Positions 32,196 to 42,536 of a DNA stretch of 64,000 nucleotides are shown here, in pieces; the stretch's first letter is position 1; each line of letters begins with the position of its first letter. The notes under the pieces are model-generated. The model had not been told where the DNA came from. It made no database searches and saw only the letters and a program-made list of their open reading frames with translations. A program made the position numbers and the translations under genes. Location: positions 496,001 to 560,000 of the forward strand of contig LLEY01000011.1 in assembly GCA_001414485.1 (NCBI GenBank), read 5' to 3'. The DNA comes from Calycina herbarum. Lineage: Eukaryota > Ascomycota > Leotiomycetes > Helotiales > Pezizellaceae.

Positions 32196-32924
32196 CTATT
32201 CCTCCTCTGGGTCCTCCTCCTCGTCTTCAATGGGGACTCCGTTCTCGTCCTTGATAAACGCTCTCTTTGCGGAACCACCAAGGACCTTAGCAATTTCAGC
32301 ATCCTCAGCAGCCTCCTCGTCGTCGTCCACCGATCTCTTCGCACCACCAAGGACCTTAGCGATTTCGGCGTCCTCAGCAGCCTCCTCCTCATCATCAACC
32401 GATCTCTTCGCACCACCAAGAACCTTAGCAATCTCAGCATCCTCAGCAGCCTCCTCCTCGTCGTCAATCGATCTCTTTGAGGCACCACTGAGAACCTTAG
32501 CAATCTCAGCATCCTCAGCAGCCTCCTCGTCGTCGTCAACCGATCTCTTCGCACCACCAAGGACCTTAGCGATTTCGGCATCCTCAGCAGCCTCCTCATC
32601 ATCATCAACCGATCGCCTCGCGGCACCACCGAGAACCTTAGCGATTTCGGCGTCCTCAGCAGCCTCTTCATCGTCGTCGATCGATCTCTTCGCACCACCA
32701 AGGATCTTCGCAATCTCAGCGTCCTCAGCGGCCTCCTCATCATCATCAACCGATCGATCCTCGATGAAAATATCCTTGCCGTCTGGTCCCTTGACTCGCT
32801 TCTCGAGATCGTTGTTGTTGTTGTAGATGGCGAATGTGCGTAAGCGATTGAGAGGGGAGGGAGCAGCGTGAACAGCAGCCGCGGCGCAGAAGGCCAAAAT
32901 CAAAGATGCTGTGGAGGCACGCAT
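32196..32924 (-). CDS. Secreted Kex2-type repeat protein (KEP-like), seven units
   Basis: A 242-residue single-exon protein from ATG 32,924. Residues 1-20 form a signal peptide (MRASTASLILAFCAAAAVHA). After a spacer with LEKR, seven units of 23-24 residues follow, each close to S(V/I)DD(D/E)EEAAEDAEIAKVLGG and each ending in KR or RR, the cleavage signal of the Golgi protease Kex2. An acidic tail closes the protein. Such architecture is known for fungal KEP proteins, mating pheromone precursors and precursors of ustiloxin-type cyclic peptides. The units lack Tyr, Trp, Phe and Cys, which argues against an ustiloxin-type side-chain cross-link or a disulfide. The released product would be seven nearly identical acidic, probably helical peptides. 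No modifying enzyme gene is adjacent. Role unknown. Confidence 0.85.
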   Translation of the reverse strand: MRASTASLILAFCAAAAVHAAPSPLNRLRTFAIYNNNNDLEKRVKGPDGKDIFIEDRSVDDDEEAAEDAEIAKILGGAKRSIDDDEEAAEDAEIAKVLGGAARRSVDDDEEAAEDAEIAKVLGGAKRSVDDDEEAAEDAEIAKVLSGASKRSIDDEEEAAEDAEIAKVLGGAKRSVDDEEEAAEDAEIAKVLGGAKRSVDDDEEAAEDAEIAKVLGGSAKRAFIKDENGVPIEDEEEDPEEE

Positions 32925-33876
32925 GATGACGGAATTAAAAAGTGTGTTATGTGAATGGCAGACCAGCTGAAGTTGAAAAAGAGAAATGAAATTGAAGAAA
33001 GAAAACAGTAACTTGATTTTGTTCCAAAGAGAGAGTGGCTTAAGGAGGGTGGATTTTTCGTATGGACCGACGACTTATATACCAAACACAACACCAAGAT
33101 TCATGAACGGCACACCTGGGCAAAGTCTTGTCTTCCATTCGGCACCTCGCATTTCCCCACCACGAAAAAGTAAATCCATCATTCTGACATGATGAATATA
33201 GCCCCAATCACCGATGGTTTGGGATCCGCCTCAAGAAATCCAAGTTACTCGTGAAAACTTCCTAGTCCAGCTAGGACTGTAACGGGCAATGCTTGCAAAC
33301 GAAACAATGAGAATCATGGATATCGAGGCCAAAGAGCCTCATTGAAAGGCTTGATTGGGGCCGATGAAGTCGAGATAACCTAGATCTGCGTGGGATCTCC
33401 ATTAAAAGAAAGCTTGACTTGTTTCCGTTGAGCTGGCGGCGCCGTTGCCAGAAGACGCCCTTCCCGGCTTGGTAAAATGCAGACAAGGTGTAGACTGTAA
33501 CGCCTTGAAACATACCAAGGAGGGGTCTAGGCTTGAGGCAATGGAGCAGCACTTGCATTATCATCTTCAACTTCCAGGTTGCTCGATGGAGTTTAGTGAC
33601 GGGTGCTCAGGTCCCGATGTTTCAAATACTCGGGTAACACGCCATGATTTTTTTCAAGTTGGTGAGAAGAGTCACGAGAATGACTTTGTTGATTGTCAGT
33701 GCGTAGAATAGACTCCCTAAAACTCTTGCTATTGTATAAACATCAACATCATAAGACCAGTGTGGGAACCCACTATCTGAACGTCCCATCGCCCGCAAGA
33801 GAAGAAAAAAAAACACCCAGAACCGGAAGACCAGGAAAACCATATAATTCAAAGTTGTATGTCCGATGAGGATCGA
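32925..33876. other. Intergenic region between the KEP-like gene and RAB5
   Basis: It holds the promoter of the KEP-like gene (read leftward from 32,924) and the 3' end of the RAB5 gene. ORFs here are short, without domains. Confidence 0.5.
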
Positions 33877-34708
33877 TTAGCATGCACAACCCTCCTTGGA
33901 GGCGTTGTCTCGTGGTCCGGTAAGGTTAACTCTTGACTGGTCTTCCGTTCTGCTGGCTGCCTGTGCGGCACCAGGTCCTCTGGCGCCCTTCAAGGACGTC
34001 TCTGGGATAGCATTTGCAATTGCGGTGAAAACTTCCGTCACGTTGGTTCCGTTCTTCGCACTGGTCTCGAAAAATAACAAACCCTCTTCCTCTGCATATG
34101 ATTTTGCCTCTGCCGTCGATACCTTTCGTGCATCTCCATCATCTTCTCCTTCCGCGGCATCTGTGTCGGTGTCGTCGCCCAAGGCATTACTTGAACTCGT
34201 CTCGTTGGTCAAATCGAGCTTGTTACCTACAAGAGCAATAACAATTCCTGGCGATGCCTGTCTCTGCAACTCTGCCACCCAGTGTTTCGCTTTGACGAGT
34301 GATGTAGGCTTTGTGAGATCGTAGACGACCAGGGCAGACTGAGCATTTCGATAGTACATGGGAGCAAGTGATGCAAAACGTTCCTGTCCCGCGGTATCCC
34401 ATATCTCGAATTTGATTGTCCGGGTGGGTAGATTACATTTCTGTGTCAGGAAGGCAGCTGGGAGCGATGTTAGTATGGATATTCGGATAAGATACTGGCT
34501 GGCTTGCATACCTCCGATGGTGGGTTCTTTGTTTTCTTGAAAGTCGTTGTTCACAAACCGAAGGACCAGAGACGACTATACAAATGTTAGTTCACACTGC
34601 AAGGCCATCCTATCGAGAGAGATGCTCCAGTACCTTTCCTACTGCTGCTTCACCGAGAAGCACGAGCTTGACGCTGCTGCTCGGCTTGGGCGCTGTTGCC
34701 TCAGCCAT
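33877..34708 (-). CDS. ypt5: RAB5/Ypt5 small GTPase
   Basis: An endosomal Rab GTPase that controls early endosome fusion and vacuolar sorting. Three exons, 34,708-34,634, 34,575-34,512 and 34,457-33,877, have introns of 58 and 54 bases and give 239 residues. The P-loop GEAAVGKS is at 19-26, switch I PTIGAAF starts at 43, DTAGQE is at 67-72, NKLD at 125-128 and ETSAK at 177-181. The C-terminus GCAC is a double geranylgeranylation motif. These match RAB5 strongly. A stretch rich in Asp, Glu, Ser and Thr (about 130-156) between NKLDL and the conserved DARKV is longer than in yeast or animal RAB5, and I believe similar insertions occur in other filamentous fungi. It is divergently transcribed from KRI1. 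The gene symbol follows the yeast homolog. Confidence 0.94.
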
Positions 34709-35133
34709 GGTAAGGTATGTGATGATAGAGCTCCGGCAAGGACGGTGTGCGACGATGTTTGGGGTGATGTAGATGGTAGGTTGGAGGAGTTGCAAGTGTC
34801 GCAAACAGTCTCGCGATCGTGTGGGGTGGGATGCAGTGGGGATGCGAGAAGCGTCGATGAGTTGGGGTTCTAGTAGAGCGAGGGGTGATTTGGGGGTATC
34901 TTGAGGTTTTTGGCAATAGGGTCGGGTGTCTGTCTGGAGACGGGACCGACTGGGAAGCAAGATGACGCGGGTTTAGGTAGCGCTCAAAGGGCTTGGCGTT
35001 ATTCCCGCCGCCGGCGCAACTTTTTGCTGGCTCCGCTCCGACTTTTTCTGAAAATATTTCAGCTCCACCACCACCACCACCACCACCACCAAATCTCCCG
35101 TCTCCCAGCCACGCAAGTCTGCTATCATTCACA
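34709..35133. promoter_or_regulatory. Shared upstream region of RAB5 and KRI1
   Basis: These 425 bases separate two divergent start codons and must hold both promoters and 5' UTRs. A CCA triplet run (about 35,063-35,093) lies in the probable KRI1 leader. I see no clear TATA box. Confidence 0.5.
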
Positions 35134-37136
35134 ATGGGCAAACGAAAGGCTGAATCCGTTGCCGTCTCCCAATCTAGCACGAAGAAGATCAAGGCAGAGA
35201 ACCCAAAGATAAACAAACAAAATCTACTCGACGATAGCGACGCCAGTAGCAGCGAGGATGAATCTGTTGGCGGGGTTCAGTTAGAGGAAGAGCCAGCATT
35301 CAAGATTAACAAGGAATTCGCAAGTCGATTTGAGCACAACAAGAAAAGAGAGGAGTTGCAGAAACGTCGGTTTTTCATTTGCCCTTGTGCGAATCACAAT
35401 CACTAACATTGCACATAGTGGAGGACAAATACAATAAGCCAACAAAGCGAGCCGACGGCAAACTGTACGGCGACAAGTACGACGAAGACTCTGAATCATC
35501 TGACGAGGAGGACGAGGACGATGATGGTTTCCTTGCGACGGAAGATTTGGATGCGGAAATCTCAGCAACACTCCAAGCTATTCGATCCAAAGACCCCCGT
35601 GTGTACGACGAGAAGGTCACATTCTACAAGCCAGTAGAGGAGGATGCGGAGGATGCTACAACCGAAGTCAAGAAAGATAGGCCCATGTACCTGCGCGATT
35701 ACCACCGAGAGAATTTATTAAAGGGCGCAAATGGCGGAGAAGACGAGAAGGACTCAACCCCACGAACTTTCGCACAAGAACAAGAGGACCTTCAGCGATC
35801 GATCGTCAAAGAGATCCAAGCAGCAGGCGATGAGTCGGAAGACGAAGATGGAGGATTCATGATCCCAAAATCGAAACCAAAGTCACAACCTCAAGCATCT
35901 GCTCCAACTGTTCATCCTTCAAGGGCAAAGAGAGTCAAGGTCAATTTAGATGTCGAATCCGCTGACAAGGACCCCGAAACCTTTTTGTCCAATTTCCTAC
36001 AAGCACGAGCCTGGGTACCAAGTGACGGAGCACGATTCCAACCCCTTGAATCCGATGACGAGGAAGAAGATTTGCGAGCAGATAAATTCGAGGAGGCTTA
36101 CAATCTACGGTTCGAGAAAACGGAAGGCACCAATGAGACCTTGAAATCTTATGCAAGAGATATCGTTGCTGCGATATCCGTTCGTCGGGAGGAGCCAAAC
36201 AGCAGAAAGAAGCAAAGAGATGCCGAGAGAGCCAAAAAGGATGCTGAGAAAGCGGAGAGAGAGTCTGAAAGGGCCCGTCTGCGACAACTGAAGATTGGAG
36301 AAATGGAGGAGAAACTTCAGAAAATCAAAAAGGCAGCAGGTCTCAGAGGCAAGACGCTGAAGGACGATGAGTGGACCAAATTCCTGGACGACGGTTGGGA
36401 TGATGCTGCATGGGAGGCGGAAATGAACAAGAAGTTCGGAGAAGATTACTATGCAGAGGGGGAAGCTGGCTCTGGTTCCGAAGCAGAATCAAGCAAAAAG
36501 AAGAAGGTCAAGAAACCAAAATGGGACGATGATATCGATATCAACGACATTATACCCGACTTCGTGGAGGAAGAGGAGGCCCAGAATAAACCAGCCTTTA
36601 CTTTATCAGACTCGGAGGACCAAGATGACGACGAGCAAGACGACGAAGTCGATTCAGATGCCACACCAAAGAAGAAATCCAAAACGAGCAAGGATCGTGC
36701 AAATGAAAAGGCTGCCAAGAAGAAGGCCGCTCGTATTGAACGCAAAAAGATCGAAGACCTTGTCGACAACCAACTCGACATCACTCTACCGTTATCAAAA
36801 GCACCTGCAACTTTCCGTTACCGAGAGACCTCTCCTATGTCCTTCGGCCTGAATGCTAGAGATATCCTCATGGCTCCCGATACCGCTTTGAACCAATTCG
36901 CAGGCCTGAAGAAGATGGCAGCATTCAGAGACCCCGAGAAGAAGAGAAAGGACAAGAAGAATCTCAGCAAGAAGGCGAGAATAAGACAGTGGCGAAAAGA
37001 TACCTTTGGTGATGAAAGTGGACCGACAATCGTCATCAAAGAGGGTGGCTTGGCTGAGGATACTGGGGATGTTGTGGAGAAGAAGAAGAAAAAGAGAAGT
37101 CGGAAGAGTAAGAACAGTGCTGAGACGGAGATTTGA
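35134..37136 (+). CDS. KRI1: KRI1 ribosome biogenesis factor
   Basis: A nucleolar protein needed for 40S subunit assembly, known in yeast to work with the KH protein Krr1. Two exons, 35,134-35,365 and 35,419-37,136, give 649 residues. The 53-base intron has a weak donor GTCGGT but a good CTAAC branch and CATAG acceptor, and splicing joins NKKREELQ to KLEDKYNKPT as in the family. The N-terminal half is acidic and Lys-rich, with long charged and coiled-coil-like stretches near residues 330-400. The conserved C-terminal KRI1 domain spans about 545-625 (RYRETSPMSFGLNARDIL ... KARIRQWRKDTFG). A basic KKKKKRSRKSK tail follows. Length fits fungal family members. Confidence 0.95.
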
Positions 37137-39360
37137 TTTGGAATGAGTATGTTTGGGGGTTTTGTGGGATTATGATAAAATAGAGTGTCGTATACCCGAA
37201 ATAATGAATAAATAGAGTTATTTCTACTTGTGTTTATGATATAGATGTTCCCATTGGAAATGGGATTTCTGGATGGCCACGCCTGATTGAACCCATACTT
37301 CTCGAGTTGAAGGTCGAGCGAGAATTGATGAGAGCGAGAAGTGAGGGCACGACCCCCTGTCGACTTTGGAATATACACCGCCCCCCCCCATATACATGAT
37401 TTCTGAACATCGAAAACGAATCGCAGGGAGTGAGGTGCTAAATGACCACAACAGTGATGGTATCTTGATAATGGGGAAGGATGTAAGCTTTAGTTAGGCT
37501 GAGAAGTTTTTGACGACACTTTATGCTTTGCTTGTTCGAACAGTCAAACAATCAACCCCCCACTATGATGCCGTATCTGTCTAGGGGTTCTTCAGGATGA
37601 ACTGCAATGGGTCGTCAGATTTTAGTCATGAGATGGTGCTGTAAAACTTCGTTAAAAGCCACAACCACAATCTCTAAATATATAACCTTCGCGGTAGGAA
37701 TTGATTAGCAGCTGATAAATATTCTCGGGTTTTTGTTTTGTTTTTTGCGATTTTCTTGTAGAGGATAAGTAAGTAGGTCCTGGGCTCATCGCTGCACACA
37801 GTACAGCATCAAAGAAGAGTATAACCATGCGTACCTGGTTTCTTAGCCTACAACTCTTGGATGTTCTAGGTTTATTCCCCTTATAAGTTACCACTCGCAG
37901 CTACCCGAAAAAAGAACAAAGGCGATTACATTCAATTTTTGGAGAATGTGCGAAGGATTTCGAGGTGTAGAATTCGCTCTTAGATTCGACAAGCATGGGA
38001 AAGACACAATGAGCGAATGGGTATGAAGATACTTGCGAGAGTTGCGATGTAGGTGGATTTAATCAAGGAAAAATTGTTTTACTGTCGAATTTCGAAGTAC
38101 TGTTGTGTATCTTTCCTTTGTGAATTAAAATGTGAACTGCATTGCAACTTTTGAGAACCTGTGACTTTGAAAGAAGAAACCTTCAAGGCATCTTTCCTGT
38201 CTAATGTTTTCTGCAAACTTGTCGTGAAAGTATGTTACGGCAAGGCCTCACTTGAAATCTCGCTTGGTTTCTCAGTTCTTCTGACTGGGAAACTTTGACA
38301 AGTTTGTTGAATATAAACCACAATATTTGAGTGACGGAAGACAATAGCGAAAACAAGTAATTTCCAAAGTTTCTTGTGCATATATATTCTCGAGTCTGCT
38401 TCATAGACACGACATTGTTCGTTACCACAGAACCGCGCCGGCTTTCTGTTCACTCTCATCTACCGCCTCTCAGACGCCCTGCTACTTCTAAAAATTCCTC
38501 TGTATTAATAAGTTGGAAGCAATAGATAAGCAAAGTATCACTGAGAATTGTACATCACAAACCTTCTAAGCATCTCTGGCTTGTGAATGAGATCACCATT
38601 TAAAGTCCTTGCTTGAAAACGGGCCTCAATCCTTATCTAAAAACTTGCATGGTGGAACAATACTTTTCAGTAGTTGACTCACCTCATAAACGCCTGACCA
38701 CTGTTATATTTCTTGGTATTTTATAGTTGTGGATAGTAATTACAGGCCAAGCATTTTTCTTTCTTTCCAGTTTTCTTTTATACCCGAAAATTACTCCCCG
38801 CAAACTAATGTCCATCTAACTTAAGGGCGGATAATTCGTAGAATCGTTTACATAACTCTTGATTACTACTTCAACGCAGCTAACTAGGTCGATCTTCCGA
38901 GATTTGGAGAATGCAGCAACTTGAAATACAAAGTTATTAGTTAATATAGTTGAAGTAAGGGTGGTGGTAGCTTTGGTCACCCTTTCGTTGAAAGAAAAAG
39001 GTTAGTAGTAGCAAATTATTGCAATATCTTATAACTATATATTCCTTCGACTTTTCAAGCAACCATTGGGGTGTTCATTCAACCACAAAGGCGAGTATGT
39101 GTATATAAAGACAGGACGGTGTCCTTCTTGACCTCCCTTCACAAAGCCATTGAATATCGCAACAAGGACGCAGCTAACTCGCAACCTACTTCGTAGGCCC
39201 AATGAATTATTTACTTCCCATACAATCTCTAGAGTCAAGGCCAAAGCCAAAGCCAAAACACATTTGCCAACTCCAGCGACAAAGAATTATTTCGGGTTTT
39301 TTAACTGCCGAAATTGTCTTACTATCGAAGGTACACCTCGCGTTTGTTTTCATTTTCCAC
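37137..39360. other. 2.2 kb without a supportable gene
   Basis: Only short ORFs without domains occur on both strands. A C-run lies near 37,380. A small GCCAAA tandem run is at about 39,238-39,256. Nothing else is recognised. Confidence 0.5.
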
Positions 39361-39557
39361 TTGTCGGTATCCACAAGTGGTTAGCACTTGCACGTGCCCT
39401 TCTCGCTTAACGAGGAGGGCAGGTATTTAAGTAGAACCGAGTACAGGAGTACTCGGTGTTGTTTATATACCTGCCCTCCTCGTTAAGCGAGAAGGGCACG
39501 GCACGTGGAAGTGCTACAAAGCACGTGGAAGTGCTAACCACTTATATATACCGACAC
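39361..39557. mobile_element. Long hairpin (foldback) element, about 197 bases
   Basis: The left arm 39,361-39,426 and the reverse complement of the right arm 39,466-39,557 are nearly identical over GGTTAGCACTT, CACGTG, CCCTTCTCGCTTAACGAGGA and GGGCAGGTAT. The right arm carries an extra 21 or so bases, a tandem copy of the GCACGTGGAAGTGCTA part. The loop contains its own small hairpin, CCGAGTAC-AGG-AGTACTCGG. It is not RIP-degraded. It looks like a foldback MITE; no clear target duplication was assigned. Confidence 0.75.
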
Positions 39558-40941
39558 CACTGAATAGTCTTCTTATACGTATACATCTACTTCAAATTGG
39601 ATCTGCTATCGTCTTTCTATACGGATGTGACAAGATAAATATAAGGAGTTACAGGGTTTTTTCCTCGCCATATTTGGTAAATTCTCCATGTTTTCATCAA
39701 GGAGAACCTAGATAAATGTAAAGTTGGGCTTTATGTATTGGAACTAGCCTCCTTCGTTGCAGTATACTCTAGTATTACCTTCCAAGACTTATGTATTGGG
39801 TTAGTCCTTTCAAATACTCTACTTTCACTTACATCTCACTTGCTTCTCTCGCTTTTCTTTTTCCACCAAGTTCAGCAAAAATGTACCATTGTACAATTAT
39901 ACACCCCCTGAGTTTTATTACATAGGAAGTTTTCCAGAATATTGATTTTGATACTATATGTTTTCTGTAGATATCCCGAGGAATAATCGTTGCTTGTAAA
40001 CAGGTCAAATGTACAGTGTCTCTATTCTCCCTCGGGTTTGTTACTCGTCGCGGGGGAACTCATTAACGAGCTCAACTTCTCAAGAGCTGACACACAATGA
40101 GACCAGATTGCTTAGTTCTTGATAAAGCAATATATGAAAGTCGAGATTTGCTCGTGAAGATGAATGGGAGTATATGAATTGACGATACAGCCTGGGGCAG
40201 GTTTATTGTCACGAAAACTCGAGCTTTAATTGAGATAAACAAATATTACTCATTACAGAAGCTTGATCGGTATATTAGTATTCTCCATCCTTTCAGATAC
40301 CTCTTCCGTGCCATCCCTAGTTGCAAACTAAAGCCTCTTCCTCATGCGCTGCGAAGTAACTGCAGAGGATGTTGATTACCTCGAGCGCAAATAGAACCCC
40401 CTGTAAAGCCAGACCTAATATCCGCTCCATGAAGACAAAGCCAAAAGACAATTCCAGCAATAATAAAGTCTCTCAGCCTTGTTTACAGTATAAAACTACC
40501 TCGCTGTCGAATTCCACTCTTCCTCATCCATGATTCACTTTTCTCCCTCGTAAACTCAAAGCTCAAGTTCAAATAAAGATTGATATCCAAATGTTAAACC
40601 ATCACAGTCTTGGAGTATTCGTCAAACTCAATGGGATCAGCGAAGTCGTTCTTTATAATACAAGATCACTGGCGAGCCGAATGGTATTAAATACTGGCCA
40701 GGCTGTAACCTTACAGTAGGCTCCCTAGTCTCATGAAAAGATCGGGACCTATCGAAATCCAAGTCATTGCTTGTACTATATGCTGGATTACCAAAGGGTA
40801 TAGATGCTCTCCATACTTTGAGGATTAGTAAGCCTTCTGGCAGAGCTCAAGTTGTGAAAAGAAAGGAAGCTGATCGTTGTAAAAGGGTAGGTGATTTCGC
40901 TTGCTTTGCTGGCTCCAGAATTTAGGAGAATTTAGGAGAAT
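39558..40941. other. Gene-poor region with a diverged copy of part of the next ORF
   Basis: Around 40,600-40,790 the minus strand resembles the coding sequence at 41,055-41,180 (shared ADPI.F.E.SK peptide and the TCTTGGAGT..TCG.CAAAC word), but no intact ORF remains. The rest shows only short ORFs. A GAATTTAGGA direct repeat lies just before 40,940. Confidence 0.45.
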
Positions 40942-41238
40942 TTACAGCACATCAGCGTCTAAGTTAAGGCCAAGGTCGCTCAGGGTTCGATAGATATTCA
41001 CATCCAAATACCCGTCTTCTCTTAGGGATCTAAAGATCAAACAATCTCTGAATTGAATCTTGGAGTGCTCGCCAAACATGATGGGATCAGCAAAGTTGAA
41101 CTTTGTAGTCACATCCCCGAGAACCCCAAAGCTCTCACGACCCAAGTGAATGTCTGTACTATCTCCTGCTGTGGTTCTGCTGAAGTATATAAATAGAGAG
41201 CAAAAGGCCAATATCGCAAGCGTGGGGTAGATAAGCAT
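40942..41238 (-). CDS. Small unrecognised protein with N-terminal hydrophobic segment
   Basis: A 98-residue ORF from ATG 41,238. Residues 4-19 are strongly hydrophobic (YPTLAILAFCSLFIYF) and could be a signal anchor or a signal peptide. The rest is soluble and mixed, with no recognised domain. A partly similar, broken stretch lies upstream on the window at 40,600-40,790, which suggests a duplicated small gene and some selection on the peptide in the past. It could still be a chance ORF or a truncated gene. Function unknown. Confidence 0.4.
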   Translation of the reverse strand: MLIYPTLAILAFCSLFIYFSRTTAGDSTDIHLGRESFGVLGDVTTKFNFADPIMFGEHSKIQFRDCLIFRSLREDGYLDVNIYRTLSDLGLNLDADVL

Positions 41239-42536
41239 CGTGCTCTAGCAACGGCGTGAGCCACGGGAGCAGATTTCTCTCATGAATGATTCCAACCGCA
41301 TGACAGACCGCTCTGTTGGTTTGTAGGCGGTGGTCTTGAGAACAGAGTAAGTGTCAACAATTAGTTTGTAGCTGGAAGTCTAATTACCGTCGAAAACCAT
41401 GTCACTGCCGAATCCACCTTTCCCCCATCTCCTCACTACTTCTCTCTATCCTAAAAATAGCCATCTAACATGTATTCTTCTCAATATCAACCTAAAACAA
41501 AAACCGTAAAACCTCGTTATCCCTCACCGAGAAGAATCTACATTCTCCAGGTTGTTCGTTGTAGGCTGATGAATCTTGCACTTGCCAGAAAGTTTTCGTG
41601 CGAATCCCGCAATTTATCCCAGCCATACTGAACTCGCTAGGGAATCCAGCTTAGGAAAAGGTAGGTCAACTTCGCTCTGCCTTCCAACGAGTTAGCAGTG
41701 AAAGCAGAAGTCGCTTTTTCTTCGAGCTTCAGCTCAAACAGCTCCCTGGATAAACTATTAAGCCATGGAGTAGAAGTGGAAATAAAAAGAGACTGTGGGT
41801 CTCACATCATCATATTCATAAAATCCTCTATTCACTCACATAAGCTCTGTCCAACAGAAATTATAAATCGGACCCAGTCAGCACCCTTCTTGCCTCATCG
41901 GCACCAAACGCTACGGAAAGATAGATACGCCGAATCTCCTGGTACACCTTGAGCACCGTGCTCAAATTGAAGTTGATCTCTCAAGCTCAAACCCGGTTTC
42001 TTAAATCCCCTCAAGAAGTTGTTCCACCGGCTCCCCGAAGTCTAACATGGAAAAACCGAGCTGAAGTACATCGCCTTAAGGATACCGTCGAATACCTATT
42101 AACCCCGCATTCCGATTATACGCGATTCTTGAACGAACCGAGTACCCTTCTTCTGCGTTTGTCTTTGGCGTTGTCGGTACCCAGGTTTTCCGTCACCCCG
42201 TCGCGGACATTGAAGAGGTTAATGCTGGCAAATTTCAATTACTCGCGGCTCAAGTGAGTGTCAAAATCCAGACGCATATTTTGACCTTTTGCCAAGGTGT
42301 ATACAGGTTAAAAGGGCCACCTTCCGGTATTCAACCCTGGCAATCAGAGAAAAAGTTGTCTAGAAACCCCACTCGTCACGAAATCGCCCAAGAAATCAAG
42401 ACTATAAACAATATTTTCATTTTACTGACTCCCATTCCACTCATACACGCCTCAACCCAACCCTCAAGCAATTTTAAATACCCATACTCCACACTCCCCC
42501 ACAGAAAAAAAAACCCCTCCCACATCCTATCTACTC
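41239..42536. other. Intergenic, with a possible coding remnant at 41,950-42,260
   Basis: Two + strand frames look protein-like here. One (41,949-42,257) includes SLTWKNRAEVHRLKDTVEYLL. The next frame over 42,135-42,255 includes FVFGVVGTQVFRHPVADIEE. They would need a frameshift or an intron to be one gene, and I do not recognise either, so I list them only as a possible remnant. Confidence 0.35.

Noticed and set aside
32177..32826. Two long alternative ORFs across the KEP-like gene: an Arg/Leu-rich one on the same strand in another frame and a Ser/Ala-rich one on the + strand.
   Set aside because: Both are by-products of a repeat length divisible by three with biased codons. Only the minus-strand frame from 32,924 has a signal peptide and dibasic-bounded units.
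33445..33711. 88-codon + strand ORF with several Cys and His.
   Set aside because: There is no ordered metal-binding pattern, no homologous feel, and it lies in the 3' flank of RAB5.
34512..34575. Possible frameshift in RAB5 exon 2.
   Set aside because: On re-reading the bases at 34,555-34,570 (ACCGAAGGACC) the frame [12 protein letters not shown] is intact and all phases agree.
35941..37378. Minus-strand ORFs of 60-186 codons across KRI1.
   Set aside because: They are antisense shadows of Lys/Glu-rich codons, with no domain and no start context.
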